Origin: Mesorhizobium sp. C432A
Lineage (GTDB): Bacteria > Pseudomonadota > Alphaproteobacteria > Rhizobiales > Rhizobiaceae
DNA length: 64,000 nt
Reading direction: 5' to 3'
NCBI RefSeq assembly: GCF_030323145.1
Contig: NZ_CP100470.1
Span: forward strand, 1,922,001-1,986,000
Shown here: positions 26,533 to 36,368 of the stretch, in pieces
Layout: every line of letters begins with the position of its first letter
Position numbering within the stretch: position 1 is the first letter of the stretch
Position numbers and translations under genes: made by a program
The notes under the pieces: model-generated
The model's input: only the letters and a program-made list of their open reading frames with translations
The model's database searches: none
Told to the model about the DNA's origin: nothing

Positions 26533-28349
26533 ACCTCAGGCGTCTGTCGCTGACTCAGCTCGGGGATGCCTTTGCCGGGGGGGGCAAACGTCGCCACGCG
26601 GATTTGATCCCAAACGGTGGATCGCTTTGCCACTTCTGAGATCTGCTGCCCTGGAGCAACCCTGTCGAATTCCGCATTGATCGTAACGGACCACTCCCAA
26701 AGCAGTTCGCGAAAGGGCTTGGATACGTCTTGCTTCAGCCAGATCTGCTCCAGATCTAACCGGTTGCCAAGTCGGTCACCGACGACCGAAAGCACGTAGG
26801 TCGCGATGTTGACCCATCCTTGCCGGAAGATCTCCTTGGCTTCCTTCGTTTTGATCATCTGCTCCACCGCCTTGTACAGAATGACCTTGGCGATCAGTCC
26901 CTTGTACCATTTGGCGTCAATTGGGTTCGGTACCAACGACGGATTTTCATCCAACGCAGACATGAAGGCAGCGAAATTCTTCTCGCCGGCTGCTGCCACC
27001 TGCGAGGGTTTGCCTCGCCAAGCCTCATGATACTTGGCGACATCGGTCTTGCTGAGCTTGCGCTTGGGCGCGATGATTTCCTGCAGCTTTTTCCGCTTAG
27101 CCGGTGTCGTTCCATCCCGCAGGAGCATGACATTGTACGCGCCTGCGGCCCGTTCATAGAACCAGCGCGTGGAGCCATCCGGGCACCAAGTGTCGTTAGC
27201 CAGCTTCTCAAGCTGGACATGGAATGGCCGATTGGCGGACAGGTCCGAGAGCTTGACCGCATTCTGGCTATTGGCGAATTTCGAGACGTTGCTGATTAGC
27301 TTCTCACGCGCGTCGTCGTTGCTGCCTTTTAGAATGATGATCTTCGCGGGAATCATAACGTGGCTGAGATCGAGGGTCTTGTCATCACGGGATGCGAAAT
27401 AGATCGAAGAGGTGGTCTGGCCGCCGTTGACGATCTGCAGGCCCTTCAGAAATGATAGCCCACGACCTCCATCCGCCGTCTTTTCGAAATCCGCCTCATC
27501 GCAGACAAGCACGAGACCATTGTTGAACGCCAAGAAGTGCTCTGGCTCCCTTCGCAAGGTCTCTATGATTCCCTTGTTCACGGTCTTCTTCGCCCCAAGG
27601 AACGTCCGCACATTTGCTTCCAGCAACTGCGACCCAAACTTGAGGTACAGGTCGCGGATGACAATACCGGGGATCGCCGTCAGCACGTACTCATAGTCGG
27701 CGTCGGGGTCAGGTACGTGGACGCACGGCAGCGCACGACCAATCGATTGGACAAGGCTCAGGGCTAGCTCATCGCGCGGCTTTCCATCGGTGTGCCTGAA
27801 CAGGCGTTCGATATCCATCGCCTCGATGGACACCATCTTGCCTTGCACTTCCTTGCTCGCAAACCGTTTGCTCTTGGTGAGACCATCCGTCATCACGAAA
27901 ACCCGGAGGCGGTCGAGACCATGCCAGCGGCTGCTTATGGTACTCACCAAGTTCCTGACGGGATGCGTCGGGTCGATTTTGGCTTCAAGGTTACCGCTCG
28001 CCGCCTTGAGCAGAAACTTCACGCCCTCGCCGGCAGTGGCTGCGGCCTCAGCATCCTTCAACTCGTTCAGAATGTCGGTGCCGAAGTAGTGGGTGACGAA
28101 AAGATCCAAGGCTGTCTCGTCCGAGGAAAGAGCGTAACCCGTGATTCTGAGCTTGGCGTTGCCGATAGTCCCGTTCCAGTGACAGATCGTCGGGCTTTCG
28201 CTTATGCCAACCTGCGAGATGTGTTCCATCACCATCTCCGCGAAGATAAGTTCCTCGGATGGAAACGGCCCCTCATCGGAGGCAACTCGCTCTGCGACCG
28301 TCGCAAGTATGTCGGATCGGTAATCTCGATGAAAATCGTCTAAGCTCAA
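26529..28349 (-). CDS. AIPR-family (abortive infection phage resistance) protein
   Basis: A 606-residue protein. The AIPR hallmark spans residues about 245-279 (ANVRTFLGAKKTVNKGI, then FLAFNNGL) and 305-315 (IVNGGQTTSSI). The N-terminal 200 residues may hold a degenerate nuclease-like domain. The family is linked with phage resistance, with no firm biochemistry. It is the last gene of the five-gene operon, starting two bases after the stop of the PD-(D/E)XK gene. I infer that it is an effector or DNA-binding partner in the ATPase-Z1 system. Confidence 0.9.
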   Translation of the reverse strand: MSLDDFHRDYRSDILATVAERVASDEGPFPSEELIFAEMVMEHISQVGISESPTICHWNGTIGNAKLRITGYALSSDETALDLFVTHYFGTDILNELKDAEAAATAGEGVKFLLKAASGNLEAKIDPTHPVRNLVSTISSRWHGLDRLRVFVMTDGLTKSKRFASKEVQGKMVSIEAMDIERLFRHTDGKPRDELALSLVQSIGRALPCVHVPDPDADYEYVLTAIPGIVIRDLYLKFGSQLLEANVRTFLGAKKTVNKGIIETLRREPEHFLAFNNGLVLVCDEADFEKTADGGRGLSFLKGLQIVNGGQTTSSIYFASRDDKTLDLSHVMIPAKIIILKGSNDDAREKLISNVSKFANSQNAVKLSDLSANRPFHVQLEKLANDTWCPDGSTRWFYERAAGAYNVMLLRDGTTPAKRKKLQEIIAPKRKLSKTDVAKYHEAWRGKPSQVAAAGEKNFAAFMSALDENPSLVPNPIDAKWYKGLIAKVILYKAVEQMIKTKEAKEIFRQGWVNIATYVLSVVGDRLGNRLDLEQIWLKQDVSKPFRELLWEWSVTINAEFDRVAPGQQISEVAKRSTVWDQIRVATFAPPGKGIPELSQRQTPEV

Positions 28350-28351
28350 TG

Positions 28352-29356
28352 TCAGCTCAATTCAAAAGCGTTGAGAACGTCAGTAAACGCCAGCGCGGGC
28401 ACGTTCAATGCGTCGAGGTCGAGCACATAGGCTGCGGACCTGATTGCAGCGGGAAGATTGGCTCTCCGCAGTCTGGGCATGTCATCGGTCGCCAGGAAGG
28501 CGCCGACTTCCTTTAGGGCCAACACTCGCCCGTAGTGCTGCGCATGCTCGTCGAGATAGCCAAGGATCAAGAGAAGAGCATCAAAGGTACGGCGATGACC
28601 GGTTTCTATCAAGCGGTCCCTGAGCCGTTTAACCACGTCCACGAGCGACTGACCATCGTCGCGTTCCTCGAACCGCAGGGCACCCAGAATGAGCGGCGCC
28701 CTGTCAGTATCTAGCTGCTCGATGCTGTTGATGCGAGCCAGAAAGCCACCACCACCTGCAGTGCTCTTCACCTCGAGCGCACCACCACGGATATGGAAGT
28801 CCTGTGCCGCACGCATCGGACCCAGCCAACAGTGCAAGGCGTCTTGTCCCAAGGAGGAATCCAACAGCCTGTTCAGCATCCAGAGCTCGCCCATCAAACC
28901 GACCTGAGCCTCAGGAGATAGCGGACGGTGACGGCGCGCCATGAACGCCTGCCACTCGGCCACTCTCTCGATGAAGGCGTCCACCACGGTCTGGGCGTTG
29001 CCGCCAGCAGTCCTTTCGAGAGCGCGCAAAACGTTGACGGTCATTGCCGCAAATATGTCAGGTGCGCCCTCCGCACGACGGACGAGGGCAATTGCAGTGC
29101 GGCCAGAGAAAGCGGCCCTGTCTGTGACAAGCACCACATCGAAACCAGCGCCTTCAGGGAGGCGTGCCGAGTCGATCGGCCAAGACCTTGGGAATGCCAC
29201 GATCAGTGCTTCGCGGCCTGCAGGAAAATAGCAGCCCGCTTCGATCGACACCTCTCCAAGCGATGTCATGTGGACAAAGCGCCAGTCCTCGTTCGACTCC
29301 TGTTTCGCCAACGCACGCCACGATTTGGCGAGTCCCTCCTCAGTCCACCCAAGCAT
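28352..29356 (-). CDS. PD-(D/E)XK motif nuclease (DUF4420-type)
   Basis: A 334-residue protein. The predicted nuclease core has Glu157 (GELWML), Asp186 (AAQDFHI) and Glu195-Val-Lys197 (GALEVKST), a complete PD-(D/E)XK site. It resembles the DUF4420/PD-(D/E)XK family usually coded beside Z1 helicases. Its start lies inside the end of the Z1 gene, a 17-base overlap. It is the likely DNA-cutting subunit of the system. Confidence 0.88.
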   Translation of the reverse strand: MLGWTEEGLAKSWRALAKQESNEDWRFVHMTSLGEVSIEAGCYFPAGREALIVAFPRSWPIDSARLPEGAGFDVVLVTDRAAFSGRTAIALVRRAEGAPDIFAAMTVNVLRALERTAGGNAQTVVDAFIERVAEWQAFMARRHRPLSPEAQVGLMGELWMLNRLLDSSLGQDALHCWLGPMRAAQDFHIRGGALEVKSTAGGGGFLARINSIEQLDTDRAPLILGALRFEERDDGQSLVDVVKRLRDRLIETGHRRTFDALLLILGYLDEHAQHYGRVLALKEVGAFLATDDMPRLRRANLPAAIRSAAYVLDLDALNVPALAFTDVLNAFELS

Positions 29357-32192
29357 TCACTTCCCCCCAAAGAACGCTGTTCCCGACGTATCTAGAGTTC
29401 GACACCCGCCGCTCGGATACACTGGAGGGGAAGCTTATTGCCCAACCGACCACTGGAGCGGCACCCTTGAGAGCATCGACCCCAGATTCTTCTGGATCGA
29501 GCAGGTACAGCATCAATAGACCGCGGTCTCTCCGCGGCGGCACGCCCATCTCCGGATATCCGTCGCCCAACACGCGGCGAATCTCAGGGCCTCTTGGCTC
29601 TTTGGGCGGTTCCTTTCCCTCGTTCCGTTCGGCGTCTCCCTTGCGCCAAGTCTCCTGGCTTCGCGCTAAGGCTCCCTTCCATTGCGCCTCGGAGAGGTCG
29701 ATAGCTTGGTCACGCGGTGAGATCAACACCTTGATGGAGTACCTATCCGGATGGTCGACCGTTCTTTTGCGATCCAGCATCGTAATGGGGTGCCCGGCGA
29801 TTGTTTTGATCGCGTCACCCTCCTTGCCGATCAAGGCAACCGTCCATCTAATTAACTCGCCGTCCTTGTTCATTTCCTCGATAAAGTCGGCGATGAGTGG
29901 GCTCATGATACGAAAGCTGGCACTATGCGTCTGGTACTGCCGGAGGAAGGTGATCACGTCCAGCGACGCGGCAGCTCGCCAAAGGTGACCGTTCCATCGT
30001 TGGCCCTCAGGCTTGTAGGCCTGCTGGTCCAAGTCGATCGGCGCGCCAAGCCTAGATAAGAACCGTTGGGTTGCATCGAAATTCGCTTGGACCTCGGGCT
30101 TGGTATTCGGGAAGACGATCGTCTGGAGGAGATCACCTGCATAAGTGAGCTGCATGGCCTTTGCGTTTCGCATCTTGGCGCGCGAAGTGATGGTGAGGAC
30201 CGAATGCGACCGGACTCGTAAGCCGAACTGTTTCGGCGTCGAACCGGCCGCGACCATGTTGTCGAACTCCTGACGCAGTTCCTCCGCCGCGTCTGCAATA
30301 TGTCCGAACCACTCGATCATCTCGTGGGAAGTGTACAGTCGGCAGATGTCCAGATATCCGTCGCGATAACCAAACCAGCGACCCATCTGCATCAAGGTAT
30401 CGTACATCCTTGCAGTTCGCAGGAAATAGCTAGTACAAAGACCTTCGAGGGTGAGGCCGCGAGCCAGCTTGTCGCCGCCGACCGCGATCACCTTGAGACC
30501 GGTGGCCTCGTTGTCCACATAGTCGAGCGCGTCCTTGGCTGTTCCGTTGATCTCCCGAACACGTATGTCGGAGATGACGTCCGGTAGGATCGACCGAACC
30601 TCATCCCAGCTGAAGTCCTTCAGTACCTCGCCTTCCACAAGAGCGGTTCGGATGGCGATCATCCCCGGCAGGAATACTTCCGTGTACTCACGACGCATCA
30701 GCTCCTCAACCGACGCTAGATCGATGGACCGAGAGTAGCGTCCCTTGAGATCCTGAACGTACGAGGCGACCTGGCTCACCACCGTTGCCTGGATAGCAGT
30801 AAATCGGCTGACATGGATCAGCATGGAGGAATGCTTTTTCCCCTGACCTCTCAGCTTTCGGACCGCGCAAGCGTAGACAAATGAGCGGACTGCTTCCGCC
30901 AATGAATCGGGTATCCGGTCCTCACCGTTCCATCTGGGGCGCCAATGGCTTTTGTGCCTTTGTGGCATCCATGGAAGGTATTCGTCGGCTTTGAGGGGGC
31001 GGATCAGAGGCAGATTCTCCGGCGTGCTGGACGCGGAGCCGAAGACACGCCCAGGGCCTACATAGTTCGATGGGGCAGCCAGATTGGTTATGAAGGCAGC
31101 TGGAAAAAGGTCCGGCCCATGCTCGTCCGTTTCGCCCCGGTCATGAATGAAGATATTAGCGAACGGAGTGGCGGTGTACCCCACGTAAGCCTTGCGCGAG
31201 AAGTGATGTAGAACAGACCGTATCAGTCGATTTATCGTCGTCGGCTGGTGTTCGACATCGGGGTTCCCGAACTCGTCGACCACGTCCTCACCCGTGTCCA
31301 CGGATCCATGGTCGGATTCATCGTCGATCACCAACAGAGGCAGATTCGTAACCAGTTTGCGGCCGGTCACAGGATCGGTGTGGTTGGCGACACGGTTCCT
31401 GATCCAGTGCAGTAGTCGTTCGAGAACGGTCTTGTTCTTCTTGATCACGAAAAGCCACGGGCGCTGCTCCGGGCTAACATTCATCCGAGCCGCCAGCTGC
31501 GTATTGAAGTCGCCGCTATCGCTTCGGTTGGTGGCAGCATTGGGACGAATCGAGCTGTCAGCATCGATCAAACCAACGCCTACGGCTGGTAGTTCGTCGC
31601 CATCAGAGATCGTTGCGAACCCGAGGAAGCCTTCGTCAAGCCGGATCTGAGTCTGCGACCGCAGGTTATTGTGCAGGCCGGCAAGCACGATGATAATCTT
31701 GTAACCAGCATCGGCCGCCTTGCAGATCAGCCCCGTGTAGTTCCCGGTCTTCCCGGATTGCACATGCCCGACCACGAGACCACGACGATCCCAAGCCCCC
31801 TCGCGTCGAGGGTCTTCGAGCTGGCTGAGTACTTCATCGGTGGCCACGTCTAGTGCGTCGAGCGCCGTCCATGGTAGCCGGCTCTCCATGTACTCCGAAT
31901 AGCGCCGCCAATAGGACCAGCCCTTCTTACGGTCGGATGTCAGCCACGGCATATGATCCTCGCCGCTCGACAGCGTGGCATTTTCGCCGACCGTTCGACT
32001 GGATCGACGGATCAGCTCCTCCACCAGGGCGTCGCGATCGATCTCCTCAAAGTCCTCGCCGGCCACGAGTTCCAGTTTCTTCAACTCCCGCTCGATCATC
32101 TCCGGGGTTATGGCTGATTGCTCTCGCTCGGAAGCTCGGCGCAACATGTTCTGAGCCATCGAAAGGATGGAATCGAATGCCTTCTCGTTCAT
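29340..32192 (-). CDS. Z1-domain superfamily 2 helicase-like ATPase
   Basis: A 950-residue protein. Walker A is GHVQSGKT (142-149), Walker B VIDDESD (288-294), and motif III YVGYTATPF (337-344). The Z1 domain follows at about 400-660, with motif-like GGDKLARGLTLEGL and QMGRWFGYR near its end. The GHKL-Z1 pairing was described by Iyer and colleagues (2008) as a restriction system related to the origin of MORC ATPases; I cite this from memory. The ATG overlaps the GHKL gene stop by four bases. It should translocate on or remodel DNA. Confidence 0.93.
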   Translation of the reverse strand: MNEKAFDSILSMAQNMLRRASEREQSAITPEMIERELKKLELVAGEDFEEIDRDALVEELIRRSSRTVGENATLSSGEDHMPWLTSDRKKGWSYWRRYSEYMESRLPWTALDALDVATDEVLSQLEDPRREGAWDRRGLVVGHVQSGKTGNYTGLICKAADAGYKIIIVLAGLHNNLRSQTQIRLDEGFLGFATISDGDELPAVGVGLIDADSSIRPNAATNRSDSGDFNTQLAARMNVSPEQRPWLFVIKKNKTVLERLLHWIRNRVANHTDPVTGRKLVTNLPLLVIDDESDHGSVDTGEDVVDEFGNPDVEHQPTTINRLIRSVLHHFSRKAYVGYTATPFANIFIHDRGETDEHGPDLFPAAFITNLAAPSNYVGPGRVFGSASSTPENLPLIRPLKADEYLPWMPQRHKSHWRPRWNGEDRIPDSLAEAVRSFVYACAVRKLRGQGKKHSSMLIHVSRFTAIQATVVSQVASYVQDLKGRYSRSIDLASVEELMRREYTEVFLPGMIAIRTALVEGEVLKDFSWDEVRSILPDVISDIRVREINGTAKDALDYVDNEATGLKVIAVGGDKLARGLTLEGLCTSYFLRTARMYDTLMQMGRWFGYRDGYLDICRLYTSHEMIEWFGHIADAAEELRQEFDNMVAAGSTPKQFGLRVRSHSVLTITSRAKMRNAKAMQLTYAGDLLQTIVFPNTKPEVQANFDATQRFLSRLGAPIDLDQQAYKPEGQRWNGHLWRAAASLDVITFLRQYQTHSASFRIMSPLIADFIEEMNKDGELIRWTVALIGKEGDAIKTIAGHPITMLDRKRTVDHPDRYSIKVLISPRDQAIDLSEAQWKGALARSQETWRKGDAERNEGKEPPKEPRGPEIRRVLGDGYPEMGVPPRRDRGLLMLYLLDPEESGVDALKGAAPVVGWAISFPSSVSERRVSNSRYVGNSVLWGEVNAWVD

Positions 32193-33694
32193 GCAATATC
32201 CATAAGTGTGAGTGATGAAATGAGTTCAGGGAAGCGCTCGAAGCCGGTGCTTCGACGAAGGCGTTGCCGTGCTTCCTCCTCGCTTAATCCGCTGTAGCGG
32301 ACCAAGGCGTCGAACATGGAGCCAAGGGTTTCTCTGACCTCTTCCGTCGGAGCCTCGGCGAAGCCTGTCCGCGGCGTCTCTTTGTCCTCAGCGGTATCCA
32401 GCCAAATGCGCTGGACGGGAACTGTTTCCTCGATCAGGCGGAGCATCGCTACGATGTCAGGCCTGAGCGGACCGGCGCGATCAAGGATCGAGGCGATCAG
32501 ATCGTTATCCCGAGCAATGCGATACGATGTGCCGTTCGCGGAACGCCTGACTTGCCATGCGTCCTTTACGCCGTCCGAACGGCCGCCAGAGGCGGATGAA
32601 ACATGTCCACGGTGGGCAAACACCGTTCGGGCACTCTCCCTCGTCTCTTTAGCCAGTCGACGAAGCTGATCGCGCAGGCGAACGGGTGGATTCGCTGCGG
32701 ACTTCAGGACGTTGATCTTCCAATCGCTATCGACGCTGTTGGGGATGTCGAGTCGAATGCGGGCAAGCCGATGAGGCTCATCTCGAACCCATAGACGGCC
32801 ATTGTCACCAAGTCCGAGCCAGCCTCCAGCCATCAGCAAGCGCTTGTTGCGATAGACATAGAAGCCTTGCTGCAGCGTCCACCCACTGGGACCTGCGGCC
32901 TTCTCCTGCTCCGCGGGCTTGAGCATGTCCCTATGCGGAAGGACATGGCACTGCACGAAGGTCCCCGGTGAATGCAGGATTCGAAATTCAACGCTTTCCC
33001 AAGCCTTGGCTGGGTGCCCGGTCAGGAATGGATCCCAGGGCTGGACTGCCTTGGCGTTCAGCGTCAGCCGCATGGGGGCCCCTGGCCCTTCCAAGAGCCG
33101 GTGAAACGTCATGGCAAGATGGACCTCGACAAGATCGATCAGTTCGATCATGTCAGCCGCCGCGAAGCCGTCAGTGACCACACGATCGAGATCTTCCCAG
33201 AGAACGATCGTCCCCTGCTCCATATCGTCGAGCGGTTTTAGCAATGCTTCCGACCCGGGCGCCGGCCCTTCGAATAGCGGCCAAGGTAGTTGTTCCTGGT
33301 CGAGCAGGTTCAAATCCCACCGCAGACAGACTATCCGACCGTTGCTGCGACGACTGGCGACCGTGAGCCGGCGAGCCTGCGAAAAGCTTGCAGTCTTAAG
33401 CCCAAGGCCGAACCGCCCAAGGTCGGATTTGGCTCGTTCAGCACGTGGATCTTTAGCACCTAGACGCATGCCGGCCTCGAGAGCCTCATCATCCATTCCT
33501 AAGCCGTTGTCTGTGATGCGTATCCAGCTTTGCGGGCCCTCCCACTCAAATTGAATGTCCACTTTGCTGGCTGACGCCGCGATAGAGTTGTCGATCAGAT
33601 CAGCAAGCGCCGTTGATGGCGTGTATCCCAAGCCGCGGAGCGACTCGAACATCGCGCCAGCGTGCGGCGGAATGTTGCGAACACCCACCGTCAT
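32189..33694 (-). CDS. MutL/MORC-like GHKL ATPase
   Basis: A 501-residue protein. The N-terminal GHKL ATPase has the N-box ALADLIDNSIAA (Asn36), the DNGLGM motif at 62-67 and the FGLGLKT lid motif at 95-101. An S5-like second domain follows to about 340. The C-terminus is charged and helical, with no MutL endonuclease motif visible. This class dimerises on ATP binding and is thought to clamp DNA. It follows the ankyrin-sigma gene with an ATGA overlap and precedes Z1 with another. Confidence 0.93.
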   Translation of the reverse strand: MTVGVRNIPPHAGAMFESLRGLGYTPSTALADLIDNSIAASASKVDIQFEWEGPQSWIRITDNGLGMDDEALEAGMRLGAKDPRAERAKSDLGRFGLGLKTASFSQARRLTVASRRSNGRIVCLRWDLNLLDQEQLPWPLFEGPAPGSEALLKPLDDMEQGTIVLWEDLDRVVTDGFAAADMIELIDLVEVHLAMTFHRLLEGPGAPMRLTLNAKAVQPWDPFLTGHPAKAWESVEFRILHSPGTFVQCHVLPHRDMLKPAEQEKAAGPSGWTLQQGFYVYRNKRLLMAGGWLGLGDNGRLWVRDEPHRLARIRLDIPNSVDSDWKINVLKSAANPPVRLRDQLRRLAKETRESARTVFAHRGHVSSASGGRSDGVKDAWQVRRSANGTSYRIARDNDLIASILDRAGPLRPDIVAMLRLIEETVPVQRIWLDTAEDKETPRTGFAEAPTEEVRETLGSMFDALVRYSGLSEEEARQRLRRSTGFERFPELISSLTLMDIA

Positions 33695-35733
33695 GCTCCC
33701 ACGAGCGAGCGGAGGCGCCTTACGCGCGCGGAACTGGATAGCTTGCGTAGGGCTTTTGCCTCGATCTGCCGAATGCGTTCTCTCGTGACGCCATAGATCT
33801 GCCCGACCTCCTCAAGCGTCATTTCCCCTGCTTCATCAAAACCGAATCGCTTTCGAATGATGTCCGCCTCTCTGTCATGCAGTTCGCCTAGCGCTTCGGT
33901 CACGACGGTCGCTGTGTCCAGTTCTTCCACCCGAGCCTCTTGGTCCGCAGGGGCAGAGAGCCACTCAAGCCCGAGTTCGTCCCAGTCGACTTGCACTCGA
34001 GGCGTGTCCAAAAGTTTCTCAACGTGCTGGCGGCTCCACTCACGATCAAAGGCAATTTCTTCGCTTGTTGGAGTTCGTCCAAGAACCAGCTCAAGCCGAT
34101 CGTGAGCCTCATCCAATGCGGCAAGATCGGAGTGCCGGTGGACTGGGATGCGTATCATCGCCCGTTCGTCGGCCCTCCAGCGAGTCACCGTCTGCCGCAT
34201 CCAGTTGCTGGCGTACAAGGAGAAAGGTGTGCCCCTATCGGGATCAAAGCGGCGAGTGGCTTTTTGCAAGCCGGTGAAGGCCACTTGGAAAACGTCCTCC
34301 AGATCCTCGCCGTCTTCGGCATGTCTTGAAGCAAAGCGCCGCGCGTAAGGAAGATGCGCCATGAGCAAGCGCGCCGTCCTGCTATCCATCTCGGCAATGA
34401 GTTCGTTGATAGCGCTCGCTGCGTTATGCTGCCCTGGCTGTTCTGACAGGTATTTGCCGATTGCCTTGAAGAATATCGCACTCAGATCGAGGCGTTCGAG
34501 TCCCTGAATGGCAACGCGTCTTCGTTTGCCTTCGATGGCCGAGTTTCCGCTGGCGACAACACGGAGGGTGTCGGCAACTTCACGCAGTACCATGCTGCCG
34601 GGGTCGTTTTCGCGCTCGGGAAACACGGCCAGCAACGTAAGGTATTCGGGCCGTTGCTGCCCGGCCAAGACCATTTCAACGAACCGCAGGATTGCGCGGA
34701 CGGCTTCTTCATTGGAGACAAGCGCTAGATGCAAGCTTCCCTTCGTTTGGAGCATGGGAGCTATCAGTGCTGCTTGATCAGCGCGATCCATGTGGAAACG
34801 ACCACTTCCTGGCAGCCGTGTGTGGCGGGTAAGGGTGACCTCCAATGCTTCCGCCAAATCCTCCCCATCGACCGCAACCGGCGCATTCCAAAGCCCTAGA
34901 TCGTCATCGTCGACCTGCTGATGGCCGGCAAAATCCAGTATGCCTGCTATGTTTCTCCATAAATCACCTCTGTCCGCATTACCACGGCATGCCGAGATCA
35001 AAGCCTCGAGGTCCGACTGAGGTATGCGGCTACATTCAATCGCCTCTGACGCCCATGCCTCGACATAGGCAGAGTCGACGGACATCCTGGTCCCGACAGA
35101 GAGGGTCGCTGTCTTGGTCGACTTACGACCGCGACTCTTGGTAACCAAGAACTCGTCGTCGGCAGCAACGTTTGGCAGCGCAACAACAGCTGAACCTATT
35201 CCCTCTCCTGCGACGGGGGTCGCGGAGAGATCGAGATGCCAGTCAGGGGCGCCATCGACCGGTTCAGGCTTAAACGGACTGAAAGCCGCTTGCTTGTTGT
35301 CGGAAAAGCCGGGGCGTTCCCGCGTCCGATATGCTTCCGGGTCCGCTTCCGCTTCAAATGACAGATCGTATTCCGTATAGTCTGCAACTGCGGTCGCGGA
35401 TGGCGATGATACGACCGTCGCGGGCGTCTCATGGATCGTATTGCCGGTGTCGATTTCTAGGGCACGAAGAAGCTGCGACAGCCCGATATGACCTTCGACC
35501 GCAGCAACTTCTGCAGCAGTTTCGCCGACAACGTTTCTCAGGTTTGGATCAGCGCCGTGTCGGATGAGCAGGTCGCAAAGAGCGAGTTTGCCGCAGCGAG
35601 CAGCAATATGGAGTGGTGTTTCGCTTTTACTGTCCAAGGCGTGAAGTCTCGCAGAGCGAGCAAATTCTCGAATCTCCGACACATGGGCGTCCGTGAGTAA
35701 ACGGACCTCCGCAGCGTCGAGCGGCCGAAGCAT
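33691..35733 (-). CDS. Ankyrin-repeat sigma-70 (RpoD-like) fusion protein
   Basis: About 680 residues. Ankyrin repeats cover about 30-98, with SETPLHIAARCGKLALCDLL and GADPNLRN as a textbook repeat. A linker and a helical middle (about 200-440) have no motif I recognise. Sigma region 2 is at about 450-535: EDLEDVFQVAFTGLQKATRRFD, then GTPFSLYASNWMRQTV and a region 2.4 helix. Region 3 is weak, and region 4 at about 610-672 has MTLEEVGQIYGVTRERIRQIEAKA, which is close to RpoD. The gene is first in the five-gene operon and overlaps the ATPase gene by four bases. ATG 35733 was chosen (GGAGGT 12 bases upstream); ATG at 35775 is possible. A full sigma factor in such an operon is unusual. Confidence 0.82.
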   Translation of the reverse strand: MLRPLDAAEVRLLTDAHVSEIREFARSARLHALDSKSETPLHIAARCGKLALCDLLIRHGADPNLRNVVGETAAEVAAVEGHIGLSQLLRALEIDTGNTIHETPATVVSSPSATAVADYTEYDLSFEAEADPEAYRTRERPGFSDNKQAAFSPFKPEPVDGAPDWHLDLSATPVAGEGIGSAVVALPNVAADDEFLVTKSRGRKSTKTATLSVGTRMSVDSAYVEAWASEAIECSRIPQSDLEALISACRGNADRGDLWRNIAGILDFAGHQQVDDDDLGLWNAPVAVDGEDLAEALEVTLTRHTRLPGSGRFHMDRADQAALIAPMLQTKGSLHLALVSNEEAVRAILRFVEMVLAGQQRPEYLTLLAVFPERENDPGSMVLREVADTLRVVASGNSAIEGKRRRVAIQGLERLDLSAIFFKAIGKYLSEQPGQHNAASAINELIAEMDSRTARLLMAHLPYARRFASRHAEDGEDLEDVFQVAFTGLQKATRRFDPDRGTPFSLYASNWMRQTVTRWRADERAMIRIPVHRHSDLAALDEAHDRLELVLGRTPTSEEIAFDREWSRQHVEKLLDTPRVQVDWDELGLEWLSAPADQEARVEELDTATVVTEALGELHDREADIIRKRFGFDEAGEMTLEEVGQIYGVTRERIRQIEAKALRKLSSSARVRRLRSLVGA

Positions 35734-36368
35734 TGCCAGGGTATCACCTCCCCTAGGAGATACCTCTCTGTTCATCAGTCCATACCCTGCAGGCAGGCCG
35801 TAGCGGTTCCAATGGTGGAAAGCTTCGACGTGCCCCCCAAGCAAGCGTTGCAGTCAAAAAACATATATTATTTGCGCCTCAGCGCCGGCATAGTGCTGCA
35901 CGGCCACAGTGAGGACACGAATACGAGTCCGCGCAATATACGAAGTGCAATGGCATAGGGGAAACGCCATCATTGTCAATTGGGGCCACCTCCACGCGTA
36001 GCTCACCACGTCCGGGCGGGTTGTGGGGCCGAGCGGGGAGAATTCCTATAGGTAGGATTTCCAGCAAGCATGCGCGGCACGTCGTGCCAGCTGGTGTGGT
36101 CTATTAGAATCATGTGACCGCGGCCGTGGTGATGGATCGTTGAGTTCCGTCACGAACAAACAGCACCGCAATGGGACCGAACCTTGGGATAATCACGTCA
36201 ATCAGGTTGCCATTGAGGTCTTCCCCGATACTTATGATGCTCGGTCAAGATTATGGATTGGGAGCTTGGGCCGTCGAACATGGCCCGCCCATGCACGCGC
36301 TTTCCACCATGACAATTGTGTAAATTGCAAACCGCGCTGGTCCCCTCAATTGGAGGCGCCAGCCTTAG
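35734..36368. other. 635-base intergenic region between the two defence modules
   Basis: No gene is well supported. A short minus-strand frame (35879-36067, ending CPHCGRAALCRR) and a plus-strand frame at 36140 are weak. The first 60 bases upstream of the ankyrin-sigma gene contain an AT-rich tract and TTGACT on the minus strand, a possible promoter. This DNA may be a cargo junction. Confidence 0.4.

Noticed and set aside
35879..36140. Two short open frames in the gap before the ankyrin-sigma gene
   Set aside because: They have no ribosome site and no protein-like composition; the CPHCG end of one is not enough to support a gene.
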